Source of the DNA: M55B165 sp964423265 | Lineage (GTDB): Bacteria > Actinomycetota > Humimicrobiia > Humimicrobiales > Humimicrobiaceae | Assembly (NCBI GenBank): GCA_964423265.1 | Contig: CAYREF010000034.1 | Span: 1-21,920 of the forward strand | Direction of reading: 5' to 3' | Length of the DNA stretch: 21,920 nucleotides | Shown here: positions 1-6,619 of the stretch, in pieces | Position numbering within the stretch: position 1 is the first letter of the stretch | Layout: every line of letters begins with the position of its first letter | Made by a program: the position numbers and the translations under genes | The notes under the pieces: generated by a model | What the model saw: the letters and a program-made list of their open reading frames with translations, nothing else | The model's database searches: none | Told to the model about the DNA's origin: nothing

Positions 1-1
1 G

Positions 2-295
2 GTTCATGTCAAAAAAGAATCTATTGAAGATTTTAAAAAAGCATCTTTAAAGAACGCAGAAAACAGCATAAAAGAACCTGGAATTGTTAGGTTTGATATC
101 ATCCAGCAGAAAGATGATCCTTCTAGGTTTATACTTGCTGAAATTTACAGAACTGAAGATGATCCGTTAAAGCACAAACAGACTTCCCATTATGCGGAAT
201 GGAGAAAAACTGTTAAATCTATGATGGCAGAGCCAAGGAAAAGCAAAAAATATTTGAATATATTTCCGGATGAAGACAGATGGGAACTAGCTTAA
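2..295 (+). CDS. LsrG/ABM-family monooxygenase-like protein (5' end cut off)
   Basis: The open frame enters from the left edge and ends at TAA 293-295, giving 97 visible residues. The protein resembles small antibiotic-biosynthesis-monooxygenase (ABM) fold proteins of the LsrG type, which form dimeric ferredoxin-like folds. LsrG acts on phosphorylated autoinducer-2, but most relatives have no proven substrate. Visible family-like stretches are HVKKESIEDFKKAS near the start, EPGIVRFDIIQQKDDPSRF in the middle, then HKQTSHYAEWR, MMAEPR and a terminal FPDEDRWELA. Only the first few residues are probably missing, because ABM proteins of this kind are about 95-105 residues long. Nothing in the window indicates quorum sensing, so the substrate is left open. 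The gene converges on the minus-strand gene at 322-642, with a 26-base gap holding only a weak AAATAG/CTATTT inverted repeat. Confidence 0.85.
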   Translation, partial: VHVKKESIEDFKKASLKNAENSIKEPGIVRFDIIQQKDDPSRFILAEIYRTEDDPLKHKQTSHYAEWRKTVKSMMAEPRKSKKYLNIFPDEDRWELA

Positions 296-321
296 AGAAA
301 GAAAAATAGGCTAGCAAAGGT

Positions 322-642
322 CTATTTGGAGTCCTCTTTTTTCTTAGTGCTTTTCTTTGGGGTTAGCCTGGTTAGAATCTTTTTAGCCTGATTTAGGTCA
401 TCAACAAATTTTTGGTCAAAAGCAGGCTCAAATACGTTTTTATCTCTATGGTATTTAGTGTCTTCAAAAGTTAGTTTCTTAAATTCGTTTAGCACTTTTG
501 TTTTTTCTGGAGGTAGGCTTTTAAGCAAAGCTAAGGTGCTTGCATGCCAACTTTTAAACCGCGGATGCTTGCTGCTAAGATTCTGCATATTATTTATTTC
601 TTTTATTTTGCTTCTTATATTCTTAATTAATTTCTGGTCCAT
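322..642 (-). CDS. Small charged protein of unknown function
   Basis: This is a 106-residue, lysine-rich, soluble protein that I cannot assign. It starts with a predicted helical, charged stretch (MDQKLIKNIRSKIKEINNM), has a central segment with HPRFKSWHASTLALLKSLP and EFKKLTFEDTKYHRDK, then a more acidic-hydrophobic PAFDQKFVDDLNQAKKIL, and a basic tail rich in KK. The HP-x-FK-x-W-x-x-x-TLALL pattern is like the N-terminal helical part of several uncharacterised bacterial proteins (from memory; no search was run). The start is supported by an AGGAGGA ribosome site about 9 bases upstream (complement of 652-658). A plus-strand open frame overlaps at 458-646, but its product is low-complexity Leu/Phe/Ser with no ribosome site, so this strand is preferred. 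An intrinsic terminator lies between the gene and its likely promoter, which suggests control by transcription readthrough. Confidence 0.7.
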   Translation of the reverse strand: MDQKLIKNIRSKIKEINNMQNLSSKHPRFKSWHASTLALLKSLPPEKTKVLNEFKKLTFEDTKYHRDKNVFEPAFDQKFVDDLNQAKKILTRLTPKKSTKKKEDSK

Positions 643-705
643 ATAAAACTTATCCTCCTCTTATATCATAACTAGAATTTTCGAAAAGAACAATTAAAAA
701 TGAAG

Positions 706-738
706 AAAAAAAATGAGCGGTTTCTTTCAAAACCGCTC
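706..738 (-). terminator. Intrinsic terminator inside the leader of the 322-642 gene
   Basis: A 9-bp perfect stem (GAGCGGTTT at 715-723 with AAACCGCTC at 730-738) and a 6-base loop is followed, in the minus direction, by one A and then eight T (complement of 706-713). This is a textbook intrinsic terminator reading leftward. It sits upstream of the minus-strand gene starting at 642, not downstream of any gene on that strand, so it either ends a short RNA of about 100 nt or acts as an attenuator for that gene. Confidence 0.8.
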
Positions 739-814
739 GAAGGGGAAATGAATTGTCATTATTTTACAACAATATATATATAATTCAAGGGCTTTTGAAG
801 AGAATTTTCCAATT

Positions 815-842
815 TTAATAGTTGTTCTCTTTTTACTGTCAA
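815..842 (-). promoter_or_regulatory. Predicted sigma-70 promoter reading left
   Basis: On the minus strand there is a consensus -35 TTGACA (complement of 837-842), 16 bases, then TATTAA (complement of 815-820). The predicted start is near 807, which gives a leader of about 100 nt ending at the terminator at 706-738. The -35 is perfect and the -10 matches four of six positions. It shares one base pair with the -35 of the rightward promoter at 832-859. Confidence 0.5.
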
Positions 843-859
843 ACCCTTACAATTATAAA
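832..859 (+). promoter_or_regulatory. Predicted promoter for archease-rtcB
   Basis: TTTACT (832-837), a 16-base gap, then TATAAA (854-859) gives a plausible sigma-70 promoter with a start near 866. That leaves a 5' leader of only about 24 nt before the archease ATG at 890. It overlaps the divergent promoter at 815-842, so the two could compete for RNA polymerase. Confidence 0.4.
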
Positions 860-889
860 TGTGGTTTTAAAAATATTTCTAAAATTAAT

Positions 890-1324
890 ATGGAAAAATT
901 AAAATACAAGCAAATAGAACATTTATCAGATATAGGCATAGAATCTTATGGCAGGACCCTAGAGGAATTATTTGAAAATTCTGCCTTGGGGATGTTTTCA
1001 GTCATGGGCAGTCTGAAAAGAATAGGCTGTAAAAAGAAGGATAAAATTCAAGTAAAGGAAAAAAATCTTTTAGGGATAGAGGATCTGTTGCTCTCTTTTC
1101 TGCAAAAGCTGCTATTTAAATTTGAAACTGAAAAGATACTTTATTCTGAATTTAATGTCTTTAAAGTAGATAAAAATAAAGGGCTAGTAAAGGCTGAAAT
1201 TTGCGGTGAGGAAGTTAATTTAAAAAAGCATAAGATAAAAGTTATAATTAAAGCAGTAACTTATCATATGCTGCAGGTAAGAAAGAACGGATTATGGAAA
1301 GCAACCATTATATTTGATATATAA
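890..1324 (+). CDS. Archease, RtcB-activating protein
   Basis: This is a 144-residue protein of the archease family, a small metal-binding partner that speeds guanylylation and turnover of the RNA ligase RtcB. The N-terminus reads IEHLSDIGIESYGRTLEELFENSALGMFSVM, corresponding to the family pattern of H-x-x-D-x-G-I, then a-YG-x-TLEELF-EN-A. The C-terminus reads VIIKAVTYHMLQVRK and ends TIIFDI, matching the usual K-A-x-T-Y-H and terminal FD-I/V motifs that carry metal-binding acids. Length is normal for the family. The rtcB gene starts 12 bases after the stop, so the pair is an operon. No Shine-Dalgarno site is visible before the ATG; the upstream 30 bases are A/T only apart from a few G and C. 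The product is most likely cytosolic and acts in RNA repair or tRNA ligation. Confidence 0.9.
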   Translation: MEKLKYKQIEHLSDIGIESYGRTLEELFENSALGMFSVMGSLKRIGCKKKDKIQVKEKNLLGIEDLLLSFLQKLLFKFETEKILYSEFNVFKVDKNKGLVKAEICGEEVNLKKHKIKVIIKAVTYHMLQVRKNGLWKATIIFDI

Positions 1325-1336
1325 GGAGTGGTTTAA

Positions 1337-2785
1337 TTGGCAAAATATGACATAAAAAAAATTAATAACTATAAGTGGGAAGTAAGAAGAAAAAAAGATT
1401 TAGGCATGAATGTTCCGGGCATTATTTTTGCTGACAAGGAACTTTTAGATAATGCCGTAAAGGAAAAGACTATAGACCAGGTTATAAATGTGGCTACCCT
1501 TCCTGGAATAATTGACGCTTCTTTTGCCATGCCGGACATACATTACGGCTACGGATTTCCCATAGGCGGAGTAGCAGCTATGGATAAAGATTCCGGCGTT
1601 ATATCCCCGGGCGGAGTAGGATTTGATATTTCCTGCGGAGTCAGGGTTCTCAGGACCAATCTTTTATTGGAAGATGTAAAACAAAATATCCAGGATATTA
1701 TGGCTACGCTTGCCTTCAGCATTCCCAAAGGAGTAGGAAGCACTAGTAAAATTAAGCTTTCCAGCAATAAATTAAAAAGGCTGGCAGCCACTGGGGCAGA
1801 ATGGGCTGTCTCTAATGGTTACGGGTGGGAGGAAGACCTCCCTTTTATTGAAGAAGAAGGGCGCATGGATGGCGCTAACCCGGATTACTTATCCAGGGAA
1901 GCTCTCCGGAGGGGGAGTGACCAGGTGGGCACCTTGGGTTCTGGCAACCATTTTGTAGAAATTCAGGTTGTTGAACAAGTTTATGATCAGGAAATTGCAG
2001 GGATATTTGGTCTGGAAAAAGGCCAGATTGCAATTATGATTCATTCTGGCTCCAGGGGGTTTGGACACCAGATCTGCAGTGACTTTCTGAAGTTAATGCA
2101 GCAGGCAGCCAGAAAGTATGATATAAAATTGGCGGACAGGCAGCTGGCATGTGCTCCTGTTGCTTCTGATGAGGGCAGAAGGTATTATGCTGCCATGGTC
2201 TGCGCGGTAAATTTTGCGCTGGCAAACAGGCAGTGCTTGGCACATTGGGTCAGGGAGTCTTTAGAAAAATATTTTAAAAAGCCGGCTAGAAAATTGGGCT
2301 TGAGTTTGCTGTATGATGTTTCTCATAATATAGCAAAAATGGAAAAGCACGAGGTTGGTGGGCAGCAAAAAGAAATTTGTGTCCACAGGAAGGGAGCTAC
2401 CAGGGCTTTTGCCCCGGGCCATCCGGATATTCCCAAGGATTACAAAAACATAGGCCAGCCTGTAATAATACCTGGGGATTTGGGAAGGTACTCTTATATT
2501 TTAACCGGAACAAGGAAAGCCATGGGTGAATGTTTTGGCTCCACATGCCATGGCGCAGGCAGACTACTTAGCAGGACCAAGGCGAAAAAAAGCATTAGAG
2601 GCCAGGATTTAAAGGAAGAATTGCTTAAGAAGGGTATAGTGGTAATGGCTGATAGTATGTCTGGTTTAGCAGAGGAAGCTCCCCTGGCCTACAAAGATGT
2701 AAAAGATGTGGTAAATGTAGCTCATGAGGCTGGCATTTCTAGAAAAATCTTAAGGCTTAAGCCTCTCGGAGTCATAAAAGGTTAA
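1337..2785 (+). CDS. rtcB: RNA-splicing ligase RtcB
   Basis: This 482-residue protein is the GTP- and manganese-dependent ligase that joins 2',3'-cyclic or 3'-phosphate RNA ends to 5'-hydroxyl ends. All expected active-site residues are visible: Cys100 in GFDISCGVR, His205 in GSGNHFVE, His236 in MIHSGSRG, His330 in DVSHNIAK, and His405 in STCHGAGR. His405 corresponds to the histidine that becomes linked to GMP (His404 in the Pyrococcus enzyme). Family hallmarks MPDIHYGYGFPIGGVAA and APGHPDIP are present, and the length is typical. The start is TTG, supported by AAGGAGTGG 7-9 bases upstream. It follows archease in the same transcript. The 183-base gap after it holds the control region of the next operon and no clear terminator for rtcB. 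Confidence 0.97.
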   Translation: MAKYDIKKINNYKWEVRRKKDLGMNVPGIIFADKELLDNAVKEKTIDQVINVATLPGIIDASFAMPDIHYGYGFPIGGVAAMDKDSGVISPGGVGFDISCGVRVLRTNLLLEDVKQNIQDIMATLAFSIPKGVGSTSKIKLSSNKLKRLAATGAEWAVSNGYGWEEDLPFIEEEGRMDGANPDYLSREALRRGSDQVGTLGSGNHFVEIQVVEQVYDQEIAGIFGLEKGQIAIMIHSGSRGFGHQICSDFLKLMQQAARKYDIKLADRQLACAPVASDEGRRYYAAMVCAVNFALANRQCLAHWVRESLEKYFKKPARKLGLSLLYDVSHNIAKMEKHEVGGQQKEICVHRKGATRAFAPGHPDIPKDYKNIGQPVIIPGDLGRYSYILTGTRKAMGECFGSTCHGAGRLLSRTKAKKSIRGQDLKEELLKKGIVVMADSMSGLAEEAPLAYKDVKDVVNVAHEAGISRKILRLKPLGVIKG

Positions 2786-2835
2786 TTTTTAAAAAATAGG
2801 CATTTCCCAATATTTTTTATAAGTATTTAAAATAA

Positions 2836-2864
2836 TTAGCATAAATAATAAATAATGCTATAAT
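2836..2864 (+). promoter_or_regulatory. Promoter of the synthase/aconitase/dehydrogenase operon with an inverted repeat
   Basis: TTAGCA (2836-2841), 17 bases, then a perfect TATAAT (2859-2864) form a good sigma-70 promoter with a start near 2871. A 6-bp inverted repeat, TAGCAT at 2837-2842 and ATGCTA at 2855-2860, spans the -35 and reaches into the -10, with 12 bases between the arms. The repeat position suits a repressor site, but no regulator gene is in the window. The resulting leader is about 98 nt. Confidence 0.55.
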
Positions 2865-2866
2865 TA

Positions 2867-2898
2867 CCTTAAAATATAAAAATTTTGTCATTTTAAGG
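2867..2898 (+). repeat. Inverted repeat at the 5' end of the operon leader
   Basis: CCTTAAAAT (2867-2875) and ATTTTAAGG (2890-2898) are perfect 9-bp arms separated by 14 bases. They lie just after the predicted -10 box, so the structure could be a DNA operator or a 5' hairpin in the RNA. No T-run follows, so it is not an intrinsic terminator. Confidence 0.6.
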
Positions 2899-2907
2899 CT
2901 AAAAATC

Positions 2908-2927
2908 AAAATTATTTGAATAATTTT
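2908..2927. repeat. Perfect 20-bp AT palindrome in the operon leader
   Basis: AAAATTATT (2908-2916), TG, then AATAATTTT (2919-2927) gives 9-bp perfect arms around a 2-base centre, about 40 bases before the first start codon. The compact symmetry favours a dimeric protein binding site over an RNA hairpin, because a 2-base loop cannot close. In AT-rich DNA, chance palindromes are commoner, so the role is not proven. Confidence 0.5.
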
Positions 2928-2968
2928 CAGATTTTAAAAAATATTTTATTAAGAAAGAGGCGGTAAAG

Positions 2969-4168
2969 ATGAGGGGAATAGATTTATTGACTGAGTTTTC
3001 ACAAAAAGCTGGCAATAAAATTGATCCTACCAAGATAAAGATAGATGATACAACACTGAGGGATGGTGAGCAGACAGCTGGAGTTGTTTTTGCAAATGAT
3101 GAGAAGATTCATATTGCAAAGATGTTGGATAAAATAGGTGTGCAGCAGATCGAAGCTGGCATACCAGCAATGGGCGGAAATGAAAAAGAAGCAATAAAAA
3201 AAATAGCCTCCCTTGGCTTAAATTGCAGTGTGCTAGGGTGGAACAGGGCAGTTAAATCAGATGTAGATGCTTCACTGGATTGTGGGGTGGATGCGGTAGC
3301 AATATCTATTTCATCTTCTGATATCCACATTGAGCATAAGCTAAAGAAAAGCAGGGAGTGGGTACTGGAAAGTGTAAAAAATTCAGTAGATTATGCAAAA
3401 AAGCATAACCTGTATGTGTCAGTTAATGCTGAGGACTCTTCCCGGTCCGATATGGAATTCTTGCTAAGATTTGCCAGGACGGCAAGGGATGCAGGAGCTG
3501 ACAGGCTGAGATATTGTGATACATTGGGCATACTTGATCCTTTTGATACTTTCATGAAGGTAAAAAATATTATTGATATTATTGGAATTGAAATAGAAAT
3601 GCATACCCATAATGATTTCGGTATGGCAATTGCCAATGCCATAGCCGGCATTAAAGCTGGTGCAACATATGTCAATACAACCGTAAATGGTTTAGGTGAA
3701 AGGGCGGGTAATGCCTCATTTGAAGAATTGATAATGGCTTTGAAATACATAGAGAGTGTTGACATAGGCTTGGATACTAAATATCTAAGGGCCCTTTCAG
3801 AATATGTGGCCCATGCTTCAGGAAGGATTTTACCCACCTGGAAGCCCATAGTGGGTGGCAATATTTTTGTATATGAGGGAGAAAACAAGGCTAGTACTGT
3901 ATTGGAAGACCCTGAAACCTATGAGCTTTTTAATGCCGATGACGTGGGATTGGAAAGAAAAGTTATAATAGGAAAATATTCAGGCCCGAAATCATTGAAG
4001 GCAAAACTTAAATCCTTGGGTTTCAAGATAAAAGAAAAGGAAGCAGAAGAGCTAGTAGAGAAATTGAGGGGAAAAGCTATTTCCCTGAAAAGGTCGCTGC
4101 TTGACAGTGAAATAGTTGATGAATATAAATCTTTTACTGAAAAAGCGGGCCAGAAAGGAGGCAAATAA
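2969..4168 (+). CDS. Citrate/homocitrate synthase-family protein, subunit with intact barrel active site
   Basis: This 399-residue protein belongs to the DRE-TIM metallolyase group (isopropylmalate, homocitrate and Re-citrate synthases), which condense acetyl-CoA with a 2-oxo acid. The barrel keeps the expected residues: DDTTLRDGEQ (Arg31, metal-ligand Asp32), AEDSSRSD near 154-161, and MHTHNDFG with metal ligands His212 and His214 and Asn215. GLGERAGNAS follows at 241-250. The linker motif that reads HESGIH in its neighbour is here YEGENK (302-307), so the family's catalytic lid histidine is Lys307. GKHSG is also changed, to GKYSG (335-339). The C-terminal regulatory domain of leucine-sensitive LeuA is absent. 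It starts with ATG after a GAGGCGG site and precedes a paralogue by 3 bases. I infer that it is the catalytic-barrel half of a heteromer. Substrate (oxaloacetate or 2-oxoglutarate) cannot be read directly. Confidence 0.85.
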   Translation: MRGIDLLTEFSQKAGNKIDPTKIKIDDTTLRDGEQTAGVVFANDEKIHIAKMLDKIGVQQIEAGIPAMGGNEKEAIKKIASLGLNCSVLGWNRAVKSDVDASLDCGVDAVAISISSSDIHIEHKLKKSREWVLESVKNSVDYAKKHNLYVSVNAEDSSRSDMEFLLRFARTARDAGADRLRYCDTLGILDPFDTFMKVKNIIDIIGIEIEMHTHNDFGMAIANAIAGIKAGATYVNTTVNGLGERAGNASFEELIMALKYIESVDIGLDTKYLRALSEYVAHASGRILPTWKPIVGGNIFVYEGENKASTVLEDPETYELFNADDVGLERKVIIGKYSGPKSLKAKLKSLGFKIKEKEAEELVEKLRGKAISLKRSLLDSEIVDEYKSFTEKAGQKGGK

Positions 4169-4171
4169 GAA

Positions 4172-5350
4172 ATGGTTTTAACCAGAAACAAAAGGAAAAT
4201 TAATCTTATAGATACCACTTTAAGGAATGGGGAGCAAACCGCAGGGGTGGTTTTTTCGAAACATGAAAAACTTAGAATAGCTAAAATGCTGGATGAAATC
4301 GGAGTCCCGGAAATTGAGGTAGGAACGCCAGCAGTAGGTAAGACAGAAAGGGAAATTATAAAAGCAGTAGTAGACTCAAATTTAAATTGCAAAGTTTTCG
4401 CTTATTGTGAATTAGACTTAAAGCATATAGATTATGCACTGGAGACAGGGGCTAAGAACATAATTGTTAATGTATCTACATCAGATATCCACATAAAAAA
4501 GAAATATGATAAAAACAAAACTTGGGTCCTCAATAATTTTAAAAAAGTATTAAGGAAGGCAAAAAAAAGTGATCTAAATTTTATAGTTAGCGCTGAGGAT
4601 GCAACAAGGGCGGATCTGGAGTTTTTGTTAAAGGTTATGAACATTGCTAAAAAAAGGGGTGCATACCGTTTCAGGATCTGTGACACTATTTCAAGATTTG
4701 ATCCTTTCAGGACTTTCTTAAACATTAACAATATTACAAATTCGCTAGATATCCCTATAGAGGTTTACAACCATAATGATTTCGGAATGGCTACTGCCAA
4801 TGCTATGGCCGCAATAAGGGCGGGAGCTTCCAGTATGGTGGTTTCTGTTGGTGGCCTGGGCGAAGGAACAGGAAATGCGGCATTAGAAGAGATAGTGATG
4901 GCCCTAAAATATTTGGAAAATGTGGAACTGGGAATAGTGACTGCGAGGTTCAGGGAACTGGCAGAATATGTAGCCAGGGCATCGGCCCGAGCTATCCCTG
5001 TATGGAAGGCCATAGTGGGAACTAATGTGTTTGCCCATGAATCTGGGATTCATGCTGACGGGGTTATAAAAAATCCTAAAAATTATGAGGTGTTTAATCC
5101 CAGTGAGGTAGGGCTTACCAGGCAGCTTATTGTGGGAAAGCATTCCGGTTCGCACACCATACTGCATAAGTTTAAGGAATTCGGGATTGATCTGACCGAC
5201 AAGGAAGCAAATGAGATATTAGCCAAGGCAAGGTCTATGGCTGTGGACCTAAAAAGGACCCTCTTCGATAAGGAGCTTATGTATATATATAATGAATACA
5301 AGGAGCAAAAGCAGGAAAAAGAAGAGTTTGAGCCTCTGTCCAATGAATAG
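4172..5350 (+). CDS. Citrate/homocitrate synthase-family protein, subunit with degenerate barrel but intact HESGIH lid
   Basis: This 392-residue paralogue of the preceding gene has the same domain layout. Here the barrel is altered: the LRDGEQ motif reads LRNGEQ (Asp to Asn19), and the HxHND metal site reads YNHND (His to Tyr199, His201 kept). The CDT-x-G segment also lost its glycine (CDTISRFDP). In contrast, the linker motif HESGIH is complete (289-294), as is GKHSGS (322-327). The losses are complementary to those in the preceding gene. In characterised isopropylmalate and homocitrate synthases the lid region of one subunit completes the active site of the other, so I infer that this protein supplies the lid in trans. 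An A-rich stretch with AAAGGAG-like spacing is weak here; the stop of the first gene is only 3 bases upstream, and GGAGGC lies just before that stop, so translation is probably coupled. Confidence 0.85.
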   Translation: MVLTRNKRKINLIDTTLRNGEQTAGVVFSKHEKLRIAKMLDEIGVPEIEVGTPAVGKTEREIIKAVVDSNLNCKVFAYCELDLKHIDYALETGAKNIIVNVSTSDIHIKKKYDKNKTWVLNNFKKVLRKAKKSDLNFIVSAEDATRADLEFLLKVMNIAKKRGAYRFRICDTISRFDPFRTFLNINNITNSLDIPIEVYNHNDFGMATANAMAAIRAGASSMVVSVGGLGEGTGNAALEEIVMALKYLENVELGIVTARFRELAEYVARASARAIPVWKAIVGTNVFAHESGIHADGVIKNPKNYEVFNPSEVGLTRQLIVGKHSGSHTILHKFKEFGIDLTDKEANEILAKARSMAVDLKRTLFDKELMYIYNEYKEQKQEKEEFEPLSNE

Positions 5351-5362
5351 AAAGGAGTTTTT

Positions 5363-6619
5363 TTGGGTAAAACAATTTCAGAAAAGATAATAACAGAACA
5401 TGCCGGAAAAGGGGTAAAGGCAGGAGATATTGTGGTTGTGGATGTTGATGTGGTAATGGCCCAGGATGGCACCGGGCCGCTGGCAGTAGAACAGGTAAAA
5501 AAAATGGGGTTTAAAAAAGTTAAAAATCCGGATAAATCTATCCTGTTTATTGACCATGCAGCCCCAAGCCCGAGAAAGGAATTATCTAATTCACATATGG
5601 TTTTAAGGGATTTTTCCGGGAAAGCCGGAGCTAAACTTAGTGATATAGGTGAGGGTGTTTGCCACCAGATACTGGTAGAGGATTATTCTTGTCCAGGTGA
5701 AATAGTTATTGGGGCAGATTCACATACCTGCACCTCGGGAGCTTTGGGTGCTTTTGCTACAGGAATGGGTTCCACTGATATTGCAGTTGGATTTGCGATG
5801 GCTAAAACCTGGCTTCTGGTGCCTGAAACCATAAAGGTAAATTTGGAAGGAAGGCTGCCTAAAGGCGTGTTTGCAAAAGATATAATAATCTATTTAATTG
5901 GAAAAATAACTTCAGACGGGGCTACTTATAAGGCTTTGGAATTTGATGGGCTGCTAGTGGATAGCCTGACCATGGATGATAGGTTCACTATTTCAAATAT
6001 GGCAGTAGAGGCTGGGGCAAAAACAGGGATCTTTCCTTCTGACAGCATTACCAGGGATTACCTGGTTGCCCAGGGCAGGGAGGATTGTTATAAGAAGATA
6101 AATGCGGACAGTGGAGCAGTTTATGAAAAATCAATTGATATAGATTGCAGTAAGCTAGAACCAATGGTATCCAAGCCTCATACTGTGGATAATACAATTT
6201 CTGTCTCAGAGATAGGTAAGGTTAAACTTGATCAGGTTTTTATTGGAACTTGTACCAACGGAAGGTTATCGGATCTGGAGTTGGCTGCAAAAATACTAAA
6301 AGGTAAAAAAACTGCAAAAGGTGTTAGGTTAATTGTAGTCCCTGCTTCAAAAAAAGTTTACCTGGAAGCTATAAGGAAAGGAATAATTTCCGATTTGGTT
6401 GAAAGCGGAGCTTCGGTTTTGGCACCTGGATGCGGGCCTTGTGTGGGGGTTCATGAAGGAATACTAGGAGATGGGGAAGTTTGTCTTTCGACCCAGAACA
6501 GGAACTTTAAAGGTAGGATGGGCAATCCAAACTCCTTTATTTATCTTTCATCACCGGCTACTGCTGCCTGGAGTGCAGTAAAAGGCTATATATCAGACCC
6601 TAGGGAGGTGCTGCAATGA
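5363..6619 (+). CDS. Aconitase/homoaconitase/isopropylmalate isomerase-family large subunit
   Basis: This 418-residue protein is of the LeuC/HacA/AksD type, the large subunit of a two-subunit 4Fe-4S hydro-lyase that moves a hydroxyl group between neighbouring carbons of citrate-like acids. The three cluster cysteines are visible: Cys297 in GTCTNGR, and Cys357 and Cys360 in PGCGPCVG. Also present are IDHAAPSP near 63-70, GADSHTCTSGALGAFATGMGS near 117-137, and the YLSSPATAA motif near 394-402. The start is TTG, with AAAGGAG about 7 bases upstream. The stop overlaps the next start as ATGA, so large and small subunits are translationally coupled. The short bacterial/archaeal-type length (about 420) fits this family, unlike the fused 650-900-residue aconitases. 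Citrate or homocitrate are the likeliest substrates given the neighbours. Confidence 0.9.
   Translation: MGKTISEKIITEHAGKGVKAGDIVVVDVDVVMAQDGTGPLAVEQVKKMGFKKVKNPDKSILFIDHAAPSPRKELSNSHMVLRDFSGKAGAKLSDIGEGVCHQILVEDYSCPGEIVIGADSHTCTSGALGAFATGMGSTDIAVGFAMAKTWLLVPETIKVNLEGRLPKGVFAKDIIIYLIGKITSDGATYKALEFDGLLVDSLTMDDRFTISNMAVEAGAKTGIFPSDSITRDYLVAQGREDCYKKINADSGAVYEKSIDIDCSKLEPMVSKPHTVDNTISVSEIGKVKLDQVFIGTCTNGRLSDLELAAKILKGKKTAKGVRLIVVPASKKVYLEAIRKGIISDLVESGASVLAPGCGPCVGVHEGILGDGEVCLSTQNRNFKGRMGNPNSFIYLSSPATAAWSAVKGYISDPREVLQ

Noticed and set aside
458..646. Plus-strand open frame opposite the small minus-strand gene
   Set aside because: Low-complexity Leu/Phe/Ser product, no ribosome site, and the opposite strand has a good AGGAGGA site and protein-like composition.
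3391..3888. Long minus-strand open frame inside the first synthase gene
   Set aside because: It is a shadow of a strongly conserved plus-strand gene; its product has no recognisable motif. The same holds for the minus-strand frame at 3919-4392.
2969..5350. Nitrogenase-related homocitrate synthase (NifV) pair
   Set aside because: No nif structural or assembly genes are in the window; Nfu at 9338 is a general Fe-S carrier. The operon partners suggest central or amino-acid metabolism.
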